A DNA stretch of 64,000 bases from Beaufortia kweichowensis (taxonomy: Eukaryota; Chordata; Actinopteri; Cypriniformes; Gastromyzontidae): contig CM032808.1 of the NCBI GenBank assembly GCA_019155185.1, positions 16,619,879-16,683,878 of the forward strand. Reading direction: 5' to 3'. Of the stretch, positions 1 to 12,600 are shown one piece after another. Each line of letters begins with the position of its first letter. Position 1 is the first letter of the stretch. The position numbers and the translations under genes were made by a program. The notes beneath the pieces are model-generated. The model had not been told where the DNA came from. It did not search any database and worked only from the letters and a program-made list of their open reading frames with translations.

Positions 1-36
1 AACAAGAACAAAATAAATATTTCCTTTTCATTACAG

Positions 37-1181
37 ATGATGGGGATCAGGTCGCCAAAGCAATCGCCTGTCAGCAGGCTGAGCATACTCATGCTGCTGT
101 GCCCTGTGGCATCATGGACCAGTTTGTGTCTGTTTTGGGTAAAGAGGGCCATGCGTTGCTTATTGACTGCAGGTACACTGCTTTGCATATCTAAATGTCT
201 GATGTGGTAATTCTGGTATTAAAAAAGTCTATTGGACATCCCTGTCAGATCTTTGGAAGCCACCCCTGTCCCCTTGACCGACCCTGAACTTGTAATTCTG
301 ATTACAAATTCCAATGTGAGGCACTCGCTCACAGGCAGCGAGTATCCCACCAGACGGAAACAATGTGAGGAGGCGGCAGCCGTTTTGGGCAAGAACAGTC
401 TGAGGGATGCGACTCTGCAGGATCTGGAGGGTAAGAGGCATTATAATGTATATGACTGATCAGGATGACTTGACACTCAAGTCTGCCAAATTCACAGCTG
501 CCAAGGATGGATTAGACAGCATCACGTACAGACGTGCGCGTCACGTGATTGAAGAGATAGAGCGCACAGCACAGGCCGCAGAGGCTCTCAAGAACGGAGA
601 TTACAAAGAGTTTGGAAAGCTGATGGTGGAGAGCCACAATTCTCTTAGGTAAATATCTGTATTAGTGTTTATTAATATCCCGAGATGCTTTTCATTGACT
701 AAATGTTACACGTTTGTTAAATAGGTTAACTGACAGGGAAATGACCTTAAATAATGATGTATTCTTTGACTGGGATATTTTAGGGATAATTACGAGGTCA
801 GTTGTCCAGAGTTGGATGAGCTGGTGTCTGCAGCACTGGAGGTGGATGGAGTGTTTGGGAGTCGGATGACAGGAGGAGGATTTGGTGGATGCACGGTCAC
901 TTTGCTTCAGGCACATGCCACAGAGAAAGCAATAAAACACATACAGGTTTTTATAACATTAAGATCTTTTGTGTAAATACTCTAGGACCTAATTATTCAA
1001 GATGTTTAAGATATGTGATTTGACTTTATTTAGAGACTAAACTAACTAATAGGTATTTACCATGAACCCGGAATATTGATGAATTCATACTTTTTCTGTT
1101 TCTTTACAGGAGAAATATCACGGATCCCCAACTTTCTACATAACTACCCCATCAGATGGAGCACGAGCTCTCAGTCTATGA
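37..1181 (+). CDS. galk1: Galactokinase 1, last five coding exons (5' part lies outside the window)
   Basis: Cytosolic GHMP-family kinase that phosphorylates galactose at C1, the first committed step of the Leloir pathway. Exons read as 37-172, 249-430, 498-648, 784-946 and 1110-1181, each with AG/GT borders. The first two bases finish a codon begun upstream, and the remaining 702 nt give 233 residues plus TGA at 1179-1181. The residues follow human GALK1: CGIMDQF and HALLIDCR in the first exon, NSNVRHSL and EYPTRR in the second, RRARHV and LMVESH in the third. The fourth holds the glycine-rich GHMP motif GSRMTGGGFGGCTV, which packs against the ATP phosphates. The N-terminal galactokinase signature and first GHMP motif must lie upstream. 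The gene ends about 360 nt before the llgl2 promoter and runs in the same direction. Identity is very secure. Confidence 0.96.
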
Positions 1182-1306
1182 TTTGTAACTGGAGATTTAC
1201 ACGAATAAGAAATCAGTACTAATGTTGGTTATATAGTACATACATGAATCATTCATAAATGCATTTTGGATCCAAAACTTAAATGCCCATAATGGTTAGA
1301 AATTTT

Positions 1307-1312
1307 AATAAA
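1307..1312 (+). terminator. galk1: galk1 polyadenylation signal
   Basis: AATAAA about 126 nt after the galk1 stop codon. A second AATAAA at 1408-1413 could serve as an alternative. The rest of 1182-1500 is AT-rich 3' UTR and spacer with nothing else recognisable. Confidence 0.7.
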
Positions 1313-1539
1313 GATTATTTATGTAATCGGTGTTTAAATTGTGTTTAACTTCATTGACTTTGAAATGGGGAGTGGGTTTATGTATTTATTTCATTTATTC
1401 ACAAATGAATAAAAACTCCATATTTCCATATTTACACATATAATTGAAGTGTAGGTTGTATATATGTTATATATGTTTAATGCATAAGCTGCATATGCTT
1501 TATTGTTTGGTTGGTCATTTTAATGTATGAGAAAGATTT

Positions 1540-1783
1540 GCGCGCCCCCTACTGGTCTGAACTGTCCCGGAAGGTGCTCGTTTAGGGAGGAGCCAGAGCG
1601 CGCAGCAGGAAACACTTCACTGATAATCCAACTGTCCACACACAGACCTCGAAGACGAGGTAAACACCGACCGATCCTCATCCACAGTACCATCTGCCGT
1701 GGGTTTCTCCTTCTCCACGGGATCATTTAGCAAACCTGTGTGAATCGTGGACAGAGCCGGGGAATCGGGCCGCGGTAAATCAG
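1540..1783 (+). promoter_or_regulatory. llgl2: llgl2 promoter and noncoding exon 1
   Basis: A locally GC- and CpG-rich island in otherwise AT-rich DNA. It contains GCGCGC-type runs near 1541 and 1598 and ends in a strong splice donor, CAG|GTGAGT, at 1783/1784. No AUG-started reading frame links it to the coding exons, so it is read as promoter plus 5' UTR exon. The transcription start cannot be placed exactly from sequence. There is no obvious TATA box. Confidence 0.65.
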
Positions 1784-4700
1784 GTGAGTCCTCTCCGGGC
1801 CCGTCGACTGCTGCCCGGCTACAGGTGTTACCGCTCACCGACTCCGAGCCTGTGTCCCAAAAACCGAGTCTGCTTTCTAGAATAGCGAACATTCATATGA
1901 TGTCCATGAGACGAGTGTTCAGTCAACACTGATGAACTATAGACCAGCTGCGCTTGTTTCTAATGCAGTAGATCTGTTTTATTAACTGATTGATTTGATC
2001 TAGTTTTATAATGAATAACACTATTCAATGTGAAACAAAATGATCAGCAAGATTTGAGTTTTGACTTTTGCTCTTTTGTGCCTAAATGCCTTTGAATGAG
2101 AAAATGAATTGGGTTTAAATGATTGAATGTTTATAGTCAGATAACTAATATACTCAATATAATAACCATCATAGACATGTGTTGACCTAATCTTTTGTTG
2201 ACTATAATGTTGTTTTACTCTGGTTTATGGATTAATACACGGTGTATATAGTTCCACAGTGTATGTGTGTGTGTGTGTATAGTGATATTATATTGTGTTT
2301 ATGGAGTCATGTGTTGAGTATTTATTTACTATGTGTGTGGTTTTCTAGTGTACTATTATCCATGTAGATTGTATATTTTATTATGTTAGTTTTGTAAAGT
2401 TGACCATGATCTTGCCTATGGATTTAGGTGTAAAGTATTAGAGAATTGCTTGTCCTTGGCATGGATCGGTGGATGGCTGTCCCACCGGTTTGACAGGTTG
2501 AGAATCGAAGCCTCCGCCTTCACACAGCCATGTTTTGCTGTCATCTTTGCTTCTCATTGTGTCGGCTCATTCATATTGTGTATTGGTACAGACCTGTTGT
2601 GTCTTAAAGTATAGTGTACTTGAGACTGATGGAGTCACATGTATTTTTCTTTTAATGGGTCATTTTTTCAGGCTGGTCTGGATTGAAATACATGTGGCTT
2701 GATTTAAGCTTTTATGAAACTGTTTAAAACGATGCTACAATATGATCTAAGATTGAATTGTTGTGTTAAACCTGATTGTGTTGTTGACACTAGACTTGAT
2801 AATGCAATGCAACATGTAATCTAGTGAATGCCACATGGATTTATAATGTAAAATGACTCCAAAACTAGGTCAAAAGATCTAAACACCTGTTTGGTCGAAG
2901 GGAAATGCAACAGTGCTGCTTAAATACGGCCAATATGTTGCCCAAAGATATTCCTGCTTATTATTGGCCACGTTATAAAGTTGATGTGATTAATAAAGAG
3001 CCGCAGCTAGACAATGACTGTTTACATAAGACATCTGAGGGTGTGGCGAGCATTTTTATGATCTTTATGATCAGACACCCCACCAGTCAGTTATCATATT
3101 GATACGAGGCATTTGGGTTCATGTGGTTTGTACTCTTCAGCTAATGGAGAAGACAGGAAAGGCTCGAGTCAGGGGATTGACATCCTGTGTTGAACCGCAC
3201 CCCAGTGCTATAGACAAGATCTTATTTTTGCATTTTCAGAGAGAGGAAGAGAAGGTAAACAAAGGCTTCTCACTTCCACAGCAGCGGGCGGTTGTAGCGT
3301 TTGATAGCGTGAGCAGGGAATCAGGATTACAATGAGCGGTTTGAATGAGAGGAAGTTGGTTCAACACTTCCTCTTCCTCGGCCATTCTTTTTTTAAGCAT
3401 GATGTCTGAGTGGGATGGATGCTTTTGTCCAGACAAACACTTTTAAACACAGCGTCTCTGATGTAAGCATTGGTCATCTGCTTATTATGGGCTATTGTGA
3501 AATGTACATTTAAAAGATACTGGCTTCTGTAAGCGTCAAGGATAAATCTCTTAGACGCTGTATGTCGTCTCTAGCCGTGACGTCATCTCACGGTGGTTAA
3601 ACTGGTTTCCATTGTGTTTATGCTGCATTTTATTCTTTTTAATCAGGGTGTAGCTGAGGGTTTTTTCTGCACTTGACCTCTTTCTCCTGACCTCAAAATA
3701 TCATTAAGCAAATTCTGGACACTTTTGCCTATTTCACGTCTAAAAATAGTACATGCAATTTCACGATGTTCCCGATGGGCAGACGTGACGGATCCAGATG
3801 AAAGCAGCACGTCTGGGGTTAGAGTTCACTGACAGTTCTTTACTCGTGTCAGGGCAGGCTCTGCTCTTGTCTTCTTCTCTGATCTTTGTTTCCCGTGGGA
3901 TGCTATGCTGAGAATGCAGTGATGTCACCAGTCTAACAAACTGTGTTCAGCTCAGACTCATCATTTCATTGGTATTCAAAGGGAAAACCTAGGAATTTAA
4001 AGAAAGTTTCAAGCCTAGAAAAGTTTATTTATTTAAGAATACAATAGAACGTGACTCCTTAACGTTGAGCGGTTTATATAGGTGCTTATATCTGTTCCTC
4101 CAGGATCATCTAGTCATCTACAACTGTTGTTGTGTTTATTGGTTCGTCTTTCTTTTACTTAAAAATGTCTTTTAATTGCTGTAGTCAGTTTTGTTTTCAG
4201 CCTGCTGGTTTATTGTTGTGGAACAGAAGCACCTCTGTTAAAGAGAGGAACCTGATCTACTGAAACTTTAGCCCTGATATTACTGTTTCCCTTTACCTTT
4301 CTGTTATGCAACTCCTCAGGAACAGCATGTATGAGTAACACATGTACTTTTATATGTCTGTGAGATGTGCGTGATGTTCTCTTCTGACTACAGGGTTTTA
4401 TTTTCTTTGACTGCTGCCATGAGGGTCTCAGACTAAACTATTAACCCTTTAGTGACTTGTTAGTTGTCAAACATGTTGATTTGCGTATCACAGTGTCACG
4501 TCTCACCATGACCTGTTAACAGGAATCTGTAAGCGTATTGATCCTTACAGAATGAGCTGTCTAAAAGCCTTGAATACTGGGTAACTTTTGGGATTTAGAA
4601 ATTCTTTCCTTTTAACCGTAGCAGTCATTCATACTTTGCATTTGGCGAAAACTCATTTGCAATCACCTAATCTGCAAGATTTATAAATGATCGAAATATC

Positions 4701-5739
4701 ACAATAATTTGCAATAAATATAATGTGTAGTCCAAGCTTTCTTTTTCCAGATGTAAAACATGAAGGTTGGTTTTGGGTAGACAATTTTCAGTTTTGGTGG
4801 TAACATTTTCACTTTTTACATGTATTTGATTAATATTTATATAATTTTTTATTGTACAAACGTAACACTTTCTTGTATCACATATTGCACTGTTTAGCTA
4901 GTTATAGCAAGTTATTGCACTTTTATATATATATATATATATATGGTAAGGAACACTGCTCGGCATACGGTTTCATCTTCGCGTCTATCCACAGTCCTCC
5001 CACCGCTAATTTACACCATCTTGAGCTGTTACTCCTACAGAAATGCTCTTAAACGCTCCTCTGAAATAAGTCCTCCCAGCACGATTCCAAACAAACCAAA
5101 GTTTTCTTTTCGCCTCTAATTAACTGCAGGGATGAGTAATATTCATCTCTGTGAGCAAAGTCACTTGTTGTTTTAATTGTGTTTTTGTTGACTGGAGATT
5201 ATTTTAGACTCATTCGTACTAAATGAACCACATCTCATTTCAGTCTCGCTCAGTTCCAGCTCTTTTCTCTCATAAAGCCGGACTTACTCTTAACATTCAG
5301 CTTGTTTTGGTTTCGGCTGGTTTCCTCAGGGTCCTACGGTCTCTGGGTTTGTGGTCCAGAAATAAGGATCTCATGGCCTTCTCTGGAAATCATCTGTACC
5401 TGCATGTTTGGCTAATAATGGTTTTGATCACAGAAATGAGCTGAGCAGAGAAACTCACTGGTGATTGAGAAAAGAATGAGGAAAAAACCTTCTTCTTCCT
5501 GTTGATAGTGTCAATATAAGCCAGAATTATTCTTATGAAAGTGGGATCAATTATGGGGCTGTTTGTGATTTGTTATGACATTAATATGATGTAATCGCTA
5601 TTTGAATATGTCACTCTGAATCTGTATTTTTACTCTCAATAATCACTGTGTCATAGACTCTTGACTCTCATGTGTTCCCTCAGATAATGATAGAACAGCT
5701 TTCTCTTACAGATATTTATATCATGCTAATTAAACTGAG

Positions 5740-5860
5740 ACTGTCTCTCTGTGAGTTTGAGACTTCAAGCTTTGTAACTCTTCTACATGTACAAACAGCT
5801 ACACAACACACTAAAGAGAAAGAAAAACAAGACATCACATCATGTGACCCCTTTAAGCTG
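5740..5860. repeat. Dispersed repeat, copy 1 (partner near 38575-38685)
   Basis: The segment with ACAAACAGCTACACAACACA followed by an AAAGAGAAAGAAAAACAAGA stretch and CATCATGTGACCCCTTT is nearly identical to a segment in a myo15b intron at 38575-38685. Two such copies about 33 kb apart, in introns of different genes, indicate an interspersed element. The family was not identified. Confidence 0.75.
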
Positions 5861-5996
5861 ATAACTTTGTTTTATGGGGTTTACATGACAACTTTACAAA
5901 ACTGACTACTGACCTGGTGTGTGTGAAACATGTGCAGAATACATTTCACAGATTCACAGATCATTTCTGCAGATCATTTTGACAACATGAAAATGT

Positions 5997-6326
<330 letters not shown>

Positions 6327-6673
6327 GCTAAAAGAGACTCTTTCTGAATTGGTTTCTGTGTGCAACAGGTGTTTCATCAGGTGCTGTTTGTTCAGATGAG
6401 GGGAGGGATTGTGACATTGCTCCACGAGAACAAAAGTTACTTCAGTCAGGACTGCATAGATCTCGCTGAGGGGGCTGGGCGAGAGAGAGAGAGAGGTTGG
6501 GGGGGTAGTTTCAGTCGACACTTCCTTTGAATTCCAGGCCCTATCACATGCATTGAAATACACAGATAACCTCCTCTGAGGTCTGTTCAGTAATGGCCAT
6601 TGATATGTCCTAGTAATGTTTTCATGATGGTCTGTGTGTCAGGTGGCGCAAGGGTCCTGCTCTTCCAGAGAGG

Positions 6674-9600
6674 ATGAAGAGGTTTCGCAGACATGGACAC
6701 GAGTCTCAGAAGGACAAACACAAACAGGACCTTTATCAGTTTAACAAGGTAAGTGAAGGTTAAGGATGTAATGACATGCTCAGCTCATGACTGAAATTGA
6801 AACGACAGATTTATGATGTTTCTTTGTAAACGTTAAGCCTCAGTCATGCCTTCCTAAAACGCCTCGTTCAAACGCGGCCCAACATTTCTACATCAGTATG
6901 TTGGGGGCAAAGTTTCTTAACCGCCCGAATGAATACGCAAAGAAAGAAGACATACCTTAAATCTCATTGTCATTCGCTGTGTTTTTCATATATGGTGAGG
7001 GGGGCATAAGATTTCCGTCCACGCTCGCAGTATTCGGGCCAATCAGAGCACACCGTGCTTCCCTTTATTAAAATAATAAATAATCATAAATGACGCTGCT
7101 ATGACAGTAGCTGTTGTTAGTTTCTGGCATTAGACTCTTGGTTTAAGTTGATTAAGTTGGTTTAATCTTTTTAATCAGACTGGAATTTGAAAAGTATGTC
7201 TGTGAAGAACAAATTCAAGTTAATGTCGCAAAGATTAGACGCGTCAAAGTAATCATAGCCATAAAAATGATGAAAATAGGTGTGTGTTTGTAATGAATTA
7301 TATGATCGATATTGAATTACATTACTTGCATTTTCATTTCTAATGCTAAAAGTAATTATTTAGTTAGATTTCTAAACATGAAACATTTCAGTCCTTGACA
7401 GGGTCTTACTCATTCAGTACTAAAGATATTCACACAATGTTCTTTATGTAGAAGAAAAGGACTTTTCATAGTCAGGGTCACATTTACCAAACCACTTCTC
7501 TCCAGACTGGTTTTCATTACATTTATTATACAGTCGAGTTTCAGCATCTCCTGTCTATAGTTTTGACATGACATATTTCTTTTTCTCTTTCTGCCACAGA
7601 CGGTGGAGCACGGCTTCCCCCATCAGCCCACGGCTTTGGGATTTAGCCCCAGCCTAGAGCTCCTGGCGATTGGTACCAGATCAGGAGCCATTAAACTGTA
7701 TCCTCCATCAAGCAGAAGAGCTTGTGTTATGTGTTATGTGATAGTGCTTGACGTGAATAACTCCACATTCCATTCCCCTGCCTCTGAATCCTCAGGCGAA
7801 GTGAGTAAATGGTGATTTCATGATAAAGCACTGAGATTTCCTGGATCTGATCTCATGGCGGTTCTAGTGTCACAGTGGTACACGCCCATTACACAGGTAC
7901 TCCAGAACGTGGAACAGCACTAGCACTGAAGCGTATCTACACATTTGGGTTTTTTCCCCTGTACTGTTGCGTAATTGTTTGATAATCATTTATAGGTGAG
8001 GAAATAGAAGGTATGTGTTTTATGTTGTGTGCTTAGAATGTGATCATATTTATTCCCAACTAAATGTAAACTTTTGAGCGCTGTGTGAAAGGCCGGCATA
8101 TACTTCCTTATCTAGTATTCAGGTATGGGTCTCCAGGTGTGGAGTTTATGGGACTTCATGACGAGAATGCTGCAGTTACACAGGTGCACTTCCTGCCAAA
8201 CCAGGTACCACACTTTACACCTTTAATCCTGCCGCCTTTGAGTTTGCCAGAAGATTGTTTTAGCATGTAATTTAGATTTCATTCCCGATCTTTGTGATTG
8301 TCAGTGAATCACTTTGTGGTTTTGGGAGAGGCTGCGTGTAAATCACCTTGACCTGCTGAGTGACATTCAGAAATGAATGAAATGATTAAAAATATGTAGC
8401 ATAAATAAACAAAAATGATTTATTAAGCAAGTACATAAAAGGTCAGTGTTGTTCTTTCTTAGCCAGATTTGGAATATTAAGCTTATAAAAAATGATTTAT
8501 AATTTAAGCTGTCCAATAATAATAATAATAATAATCATTGGCTTCAAACAGAGATGGTGATAGAGAAGTAAAAGTTACTGCAGCTTTTAAAACAGTATCA
8601 TAAAATCTGATGTCTAATGTCTTCACACATTGGTTGGTGTTCTGTTCATTGGTTTTGTTTTGACAGGTGGAGTTTGTCACTTTGCTGGATGATAACAGTC
8701 TGCACATGTGGACGCTTCGGGCTCACAACGGCATGTCCGAGTTACTTGAGATGGGACGTTTCACTCTCTCTGGTCCACCCGGGTGAGTCAGAAACACACA
8801 CACACATAATGCAGGAGGCCTGACTCACATTCCTCCAGACATGACTGATACTCACCGCTGACTCGTTCTCTCGTGCACATGACCTGTCAGCTGATCTTCA
8901 TGATTCAATGTCAAAAATAACGATTTGAAAAAGTTTTGTAACGCATGAATTCAAGTGATTAATATGTAATGCATCATGTCTATACCAGATACAGAGTTTC
9001 TTTTGGTCATTTGGTTTCTGTACCTATTGTGTTGTGTTGGGTGGCCCCGCCCACACTGAAATCTTATTGGTCCAAAATTCTACTCCACTTATCTGGCCAT
9101 GTTGTGCACCATTTATGCTTTTGTAAATTATTTTCCAACACAATAAGGATTTATTATACAGAATATACTGGAAGTGTTTTTTTAACATTTTATTTCACCT
9201 TCATCTCCCTGCAATGTCACAGCGCTCCTCCCAGCGTGACGCGGGTCACGTCGGTCCTGGCGCACTCGTCGGGGGAACTGCTACTGTTGGGAACGGAGGG
9301 AGGGCATGTGTTTGTGGTGGAGGTGCCAGGCTTCAGAGAGCTGGAGGAAAACAACATCGGTGTAGATGATGTACAGAGCAGGTGAGATATCGCACTGGTC
9401 CAACATCTGTATTAAATCTGTTAACTTTCTGTATCCTCTCATTTCATTTTACACACGTGACTGTCATTCTTCAAATAGTTTCTGTGTTATGATATTATGG
9501 CATAACTGTTTCACATGCCTGCGATGCTCTTTGTGACGGCTGATCTGTTCTCCGCTGCGTTTCAGAGTGCCGGAGGAGTATGTTGGCCGCCGGAATCTGG

Positions 9601-12600
9601 AGTGTGTGGAGGCTCTACAGGAGAACCCGCTCAACCCACGGCAGGTCCTGATTGGCTACAGCCGAGGTCTCATGGTTCTATGGGATCTGGATCGCAGGCG
9701 TCCCATCCAACACTTTTTGGGCACACAGGTAACAAACTGAGTTGATTACAAACCCCTTAATAAGCACCAAGATTATTACTGTTTATTAAAACCTTTTGTT
9801 AAGTGAAATCAAATAAACTGAAATGAAAATAAATCAAACAAAGTACAAAACCAGAAGCATTGATTCAGCCTTCTGAAAGTGTCATTGTAGTTTCTCTTTA
9901 TTGTCTCCTCTGCAGCAGTTAGAGAGTGTTTGGTGGATGGAAGACGGTGGGAATATTTTCAGTTCCCATAGCGACGGAAGCTACTGCCACTGGACCGTAA
10001 CCGGCGAGGATCCACAAACTGAGCCTGAGAAACAAGAGATACCATATGGTGAGGACTGAATGTTCTCTTTTTGGTTTGCAGCATTTAAAAACAACAACAA
10101 TTACTTTGATTACATCTTCAAATGATCAATTTCTTCATGCAGGTGCTTTTCCCTGTAAGGCCATCTCCAAAGTTCTACAGCTTCCAACAAAACAAGGGTG
10201 AGTTTTATATTGTTTTATGAGACACAGTGCTGTTTGCATGTGATGTCATTAACCCACAGAGATCTCTATGACTCACACTTCATGGTTAATATATAAACCT
10301 TATAAACAGCTTCATGTTTTCCACTCAACCGTTTCATTTTAATGACCTGTTTCTTTCTTTCTCTTCTCTTAATATTCACATGTGATTTGAAATGTGCAGA
10401 TTTGGAAAGTTGTGGAAAAGCCAATGGGATTTTTTGGAGTTATGTCATTTTGTAAATATTTTCTTTGCCAGAATGTAGAAAAAGTTCCCTATAGGTACAA
10501 TAAGTGCTTTAGTCAAGGACACAATGACTTTCCCCTTTTGAGGGATTAAACCTACAGCCTTCTTTCCATCACACACAATACCACCAATATAAATGTTAAA
10601 CATTCAGCAACACAAATGTTTTCAGTTTTATTGTCAAGGACATTCTGCCTGTAAATGTTAGCCTGGCTTATATATCAGTCTACTAGTACTTTACTGTTGT
10701 AATCTTCATGTCTCCTCCAGTCCACCGTTCCTCATCTTTAGCGGAGGAATGCCGAGGGCCAGTTACGGGGACAGACACTGCATCTCCATTATCCACAGCA
10801 AAACCCACGAGGCTCTGGACTTCACGTCGCGCATTATCGACTTTTTTGTCATCCGGGAAGGAGAGAACCATAAAGGTAAAGAGAGAGATGTTGATTCTTA
10901 TTGGTGATCCGATCACAAATGGTCGGGAGACCCAGATCCTTGTTTACTCTGAGGCAGGGTCATGAGAAATCTGTGGTCAAGAACTGATTTTATTGCCATT
11001 TCAGTCAGCAAGTCTCTTCTTTCCAAATGTTCACGTCTCTGCAGATGAACCTCTTCGGATGTAAGCGTTTCTAATGTAAATGTGTGTGTGTTGCAGGTGA
11101 CCCCAGCGCTCTGGTGGTGTTGGTGGAGGAGGAGCTGGTGGTGGTTGATCTGCAGACTGAAGGTTGGCCCGTCATCCAGACTCCGTACCTGGTGCCATTA
11201 CACTGTTCAGCCATCACATGTTCTCACCACGTCTCGTCCATCCCGCTCAAACTGTGGGAGAGAGTGCAGGCGGCCGGAGCCCAGCAAAACACACACTACT
11301 CCAGGAAGGTATGCAAACAAAACCAACAAATGTTGAAGTCAAGTTGTGATATATGTGTGTTTTTAGTGAGTTAAATGTTAACCGCTCTTGACTCCCACAA
11401 GTATGTCAAGTGTGACCGTCTTTAATCTTTCACATGTATTCATTTAGTGTTTCTCTTCCTGTGTCTGTCTTTTTAAAGCCTTGGCCTATAAATGGAGGGC
11501 AGAATCTGGCCCCAGACCCTCCGCAGAGAGACCTGCTCCTGACAGGGTGAGTGATCGAAATCCCTCTCTTCTTCACTGTGTGAAAATCCTTAAAAGCAGG
11601 ATGAACTTTTTCTTCATCACTGTATGATGATTGTTTTATTAACTTCTCTGATTTGAGAAAGGCACTGAAAGTGAGCGTGGTTAGACTCGATAAGGTGCAG
11701 AAAGAAGGTGAAGAATGTTTCATGAAGTGAATAAATGCGTGATGGCATTTGAAACGTCCATTATGTACATTATGCTACCATATGTAGTATGTCCACTTCC
11801 TAGCGTTATTTTAGCATTGATACGCAGGCACTGTTTCATTAAATGAACGCTTTAGTAACAGTAATCTAGTTATTTCCACGAATAGCGCAAATCACAATAT
11901 GTGCAATCATAACGCAGCTTTATATCTTTATTATGAAACCACATGTTACTGGTGACTCCTCATAGTTTCACGCTGTTGCTCATGTCCATTTCAAGCGTCT
12001 GTATAGTCCACAGACGTAAAGAATCAGAGAAATCTTGATATAGTCTTTATTGTTTACATTTGATTTCGTGTAAGAGACCTCAGCGTGTCCACGCACACAG
12101 GATTGAACTTCTCGTTAGGGTTATTTTGTGGTGAATGGTCAGCTCAGCTAAAGGCTACAGTACAGTTTTGTTTTATTATTCACATTCACTCTTATTAATG
12201 TGTCATTATTAGCAGTATGTAGGTATTTAAGGATGTGTATTACAGCGAGGAAAGCGTCTGAATGTTTTCCGTATCGCCCATCACGGTTTTATACTGATGT
12301 TAACACTTAGAATTTAAGCATGTACGTCCCTCTCCATCACTTTCCTTTTTTAACCAGAAGAAAAAGAGCAAAAATAGCCAATTTCCACTTCTTGAAAAAA
12401 ATTACGAGTGGTATTGCTGTTTGAAGGGATGTTATTTATCTGTTATCATCTAAAAGAAGGTGTTTTAGGGTTTCATGACACTTTAAGGTTTGTTTTTGAT
12501 TTTTAAGTGTTCACTGATCTGCATCTAATGGGAAGCATGTGAAACTCTCTCAATTCCTCACAAATTCACTGGAAATGGGAGATGTACACCTTTAGAGAAA

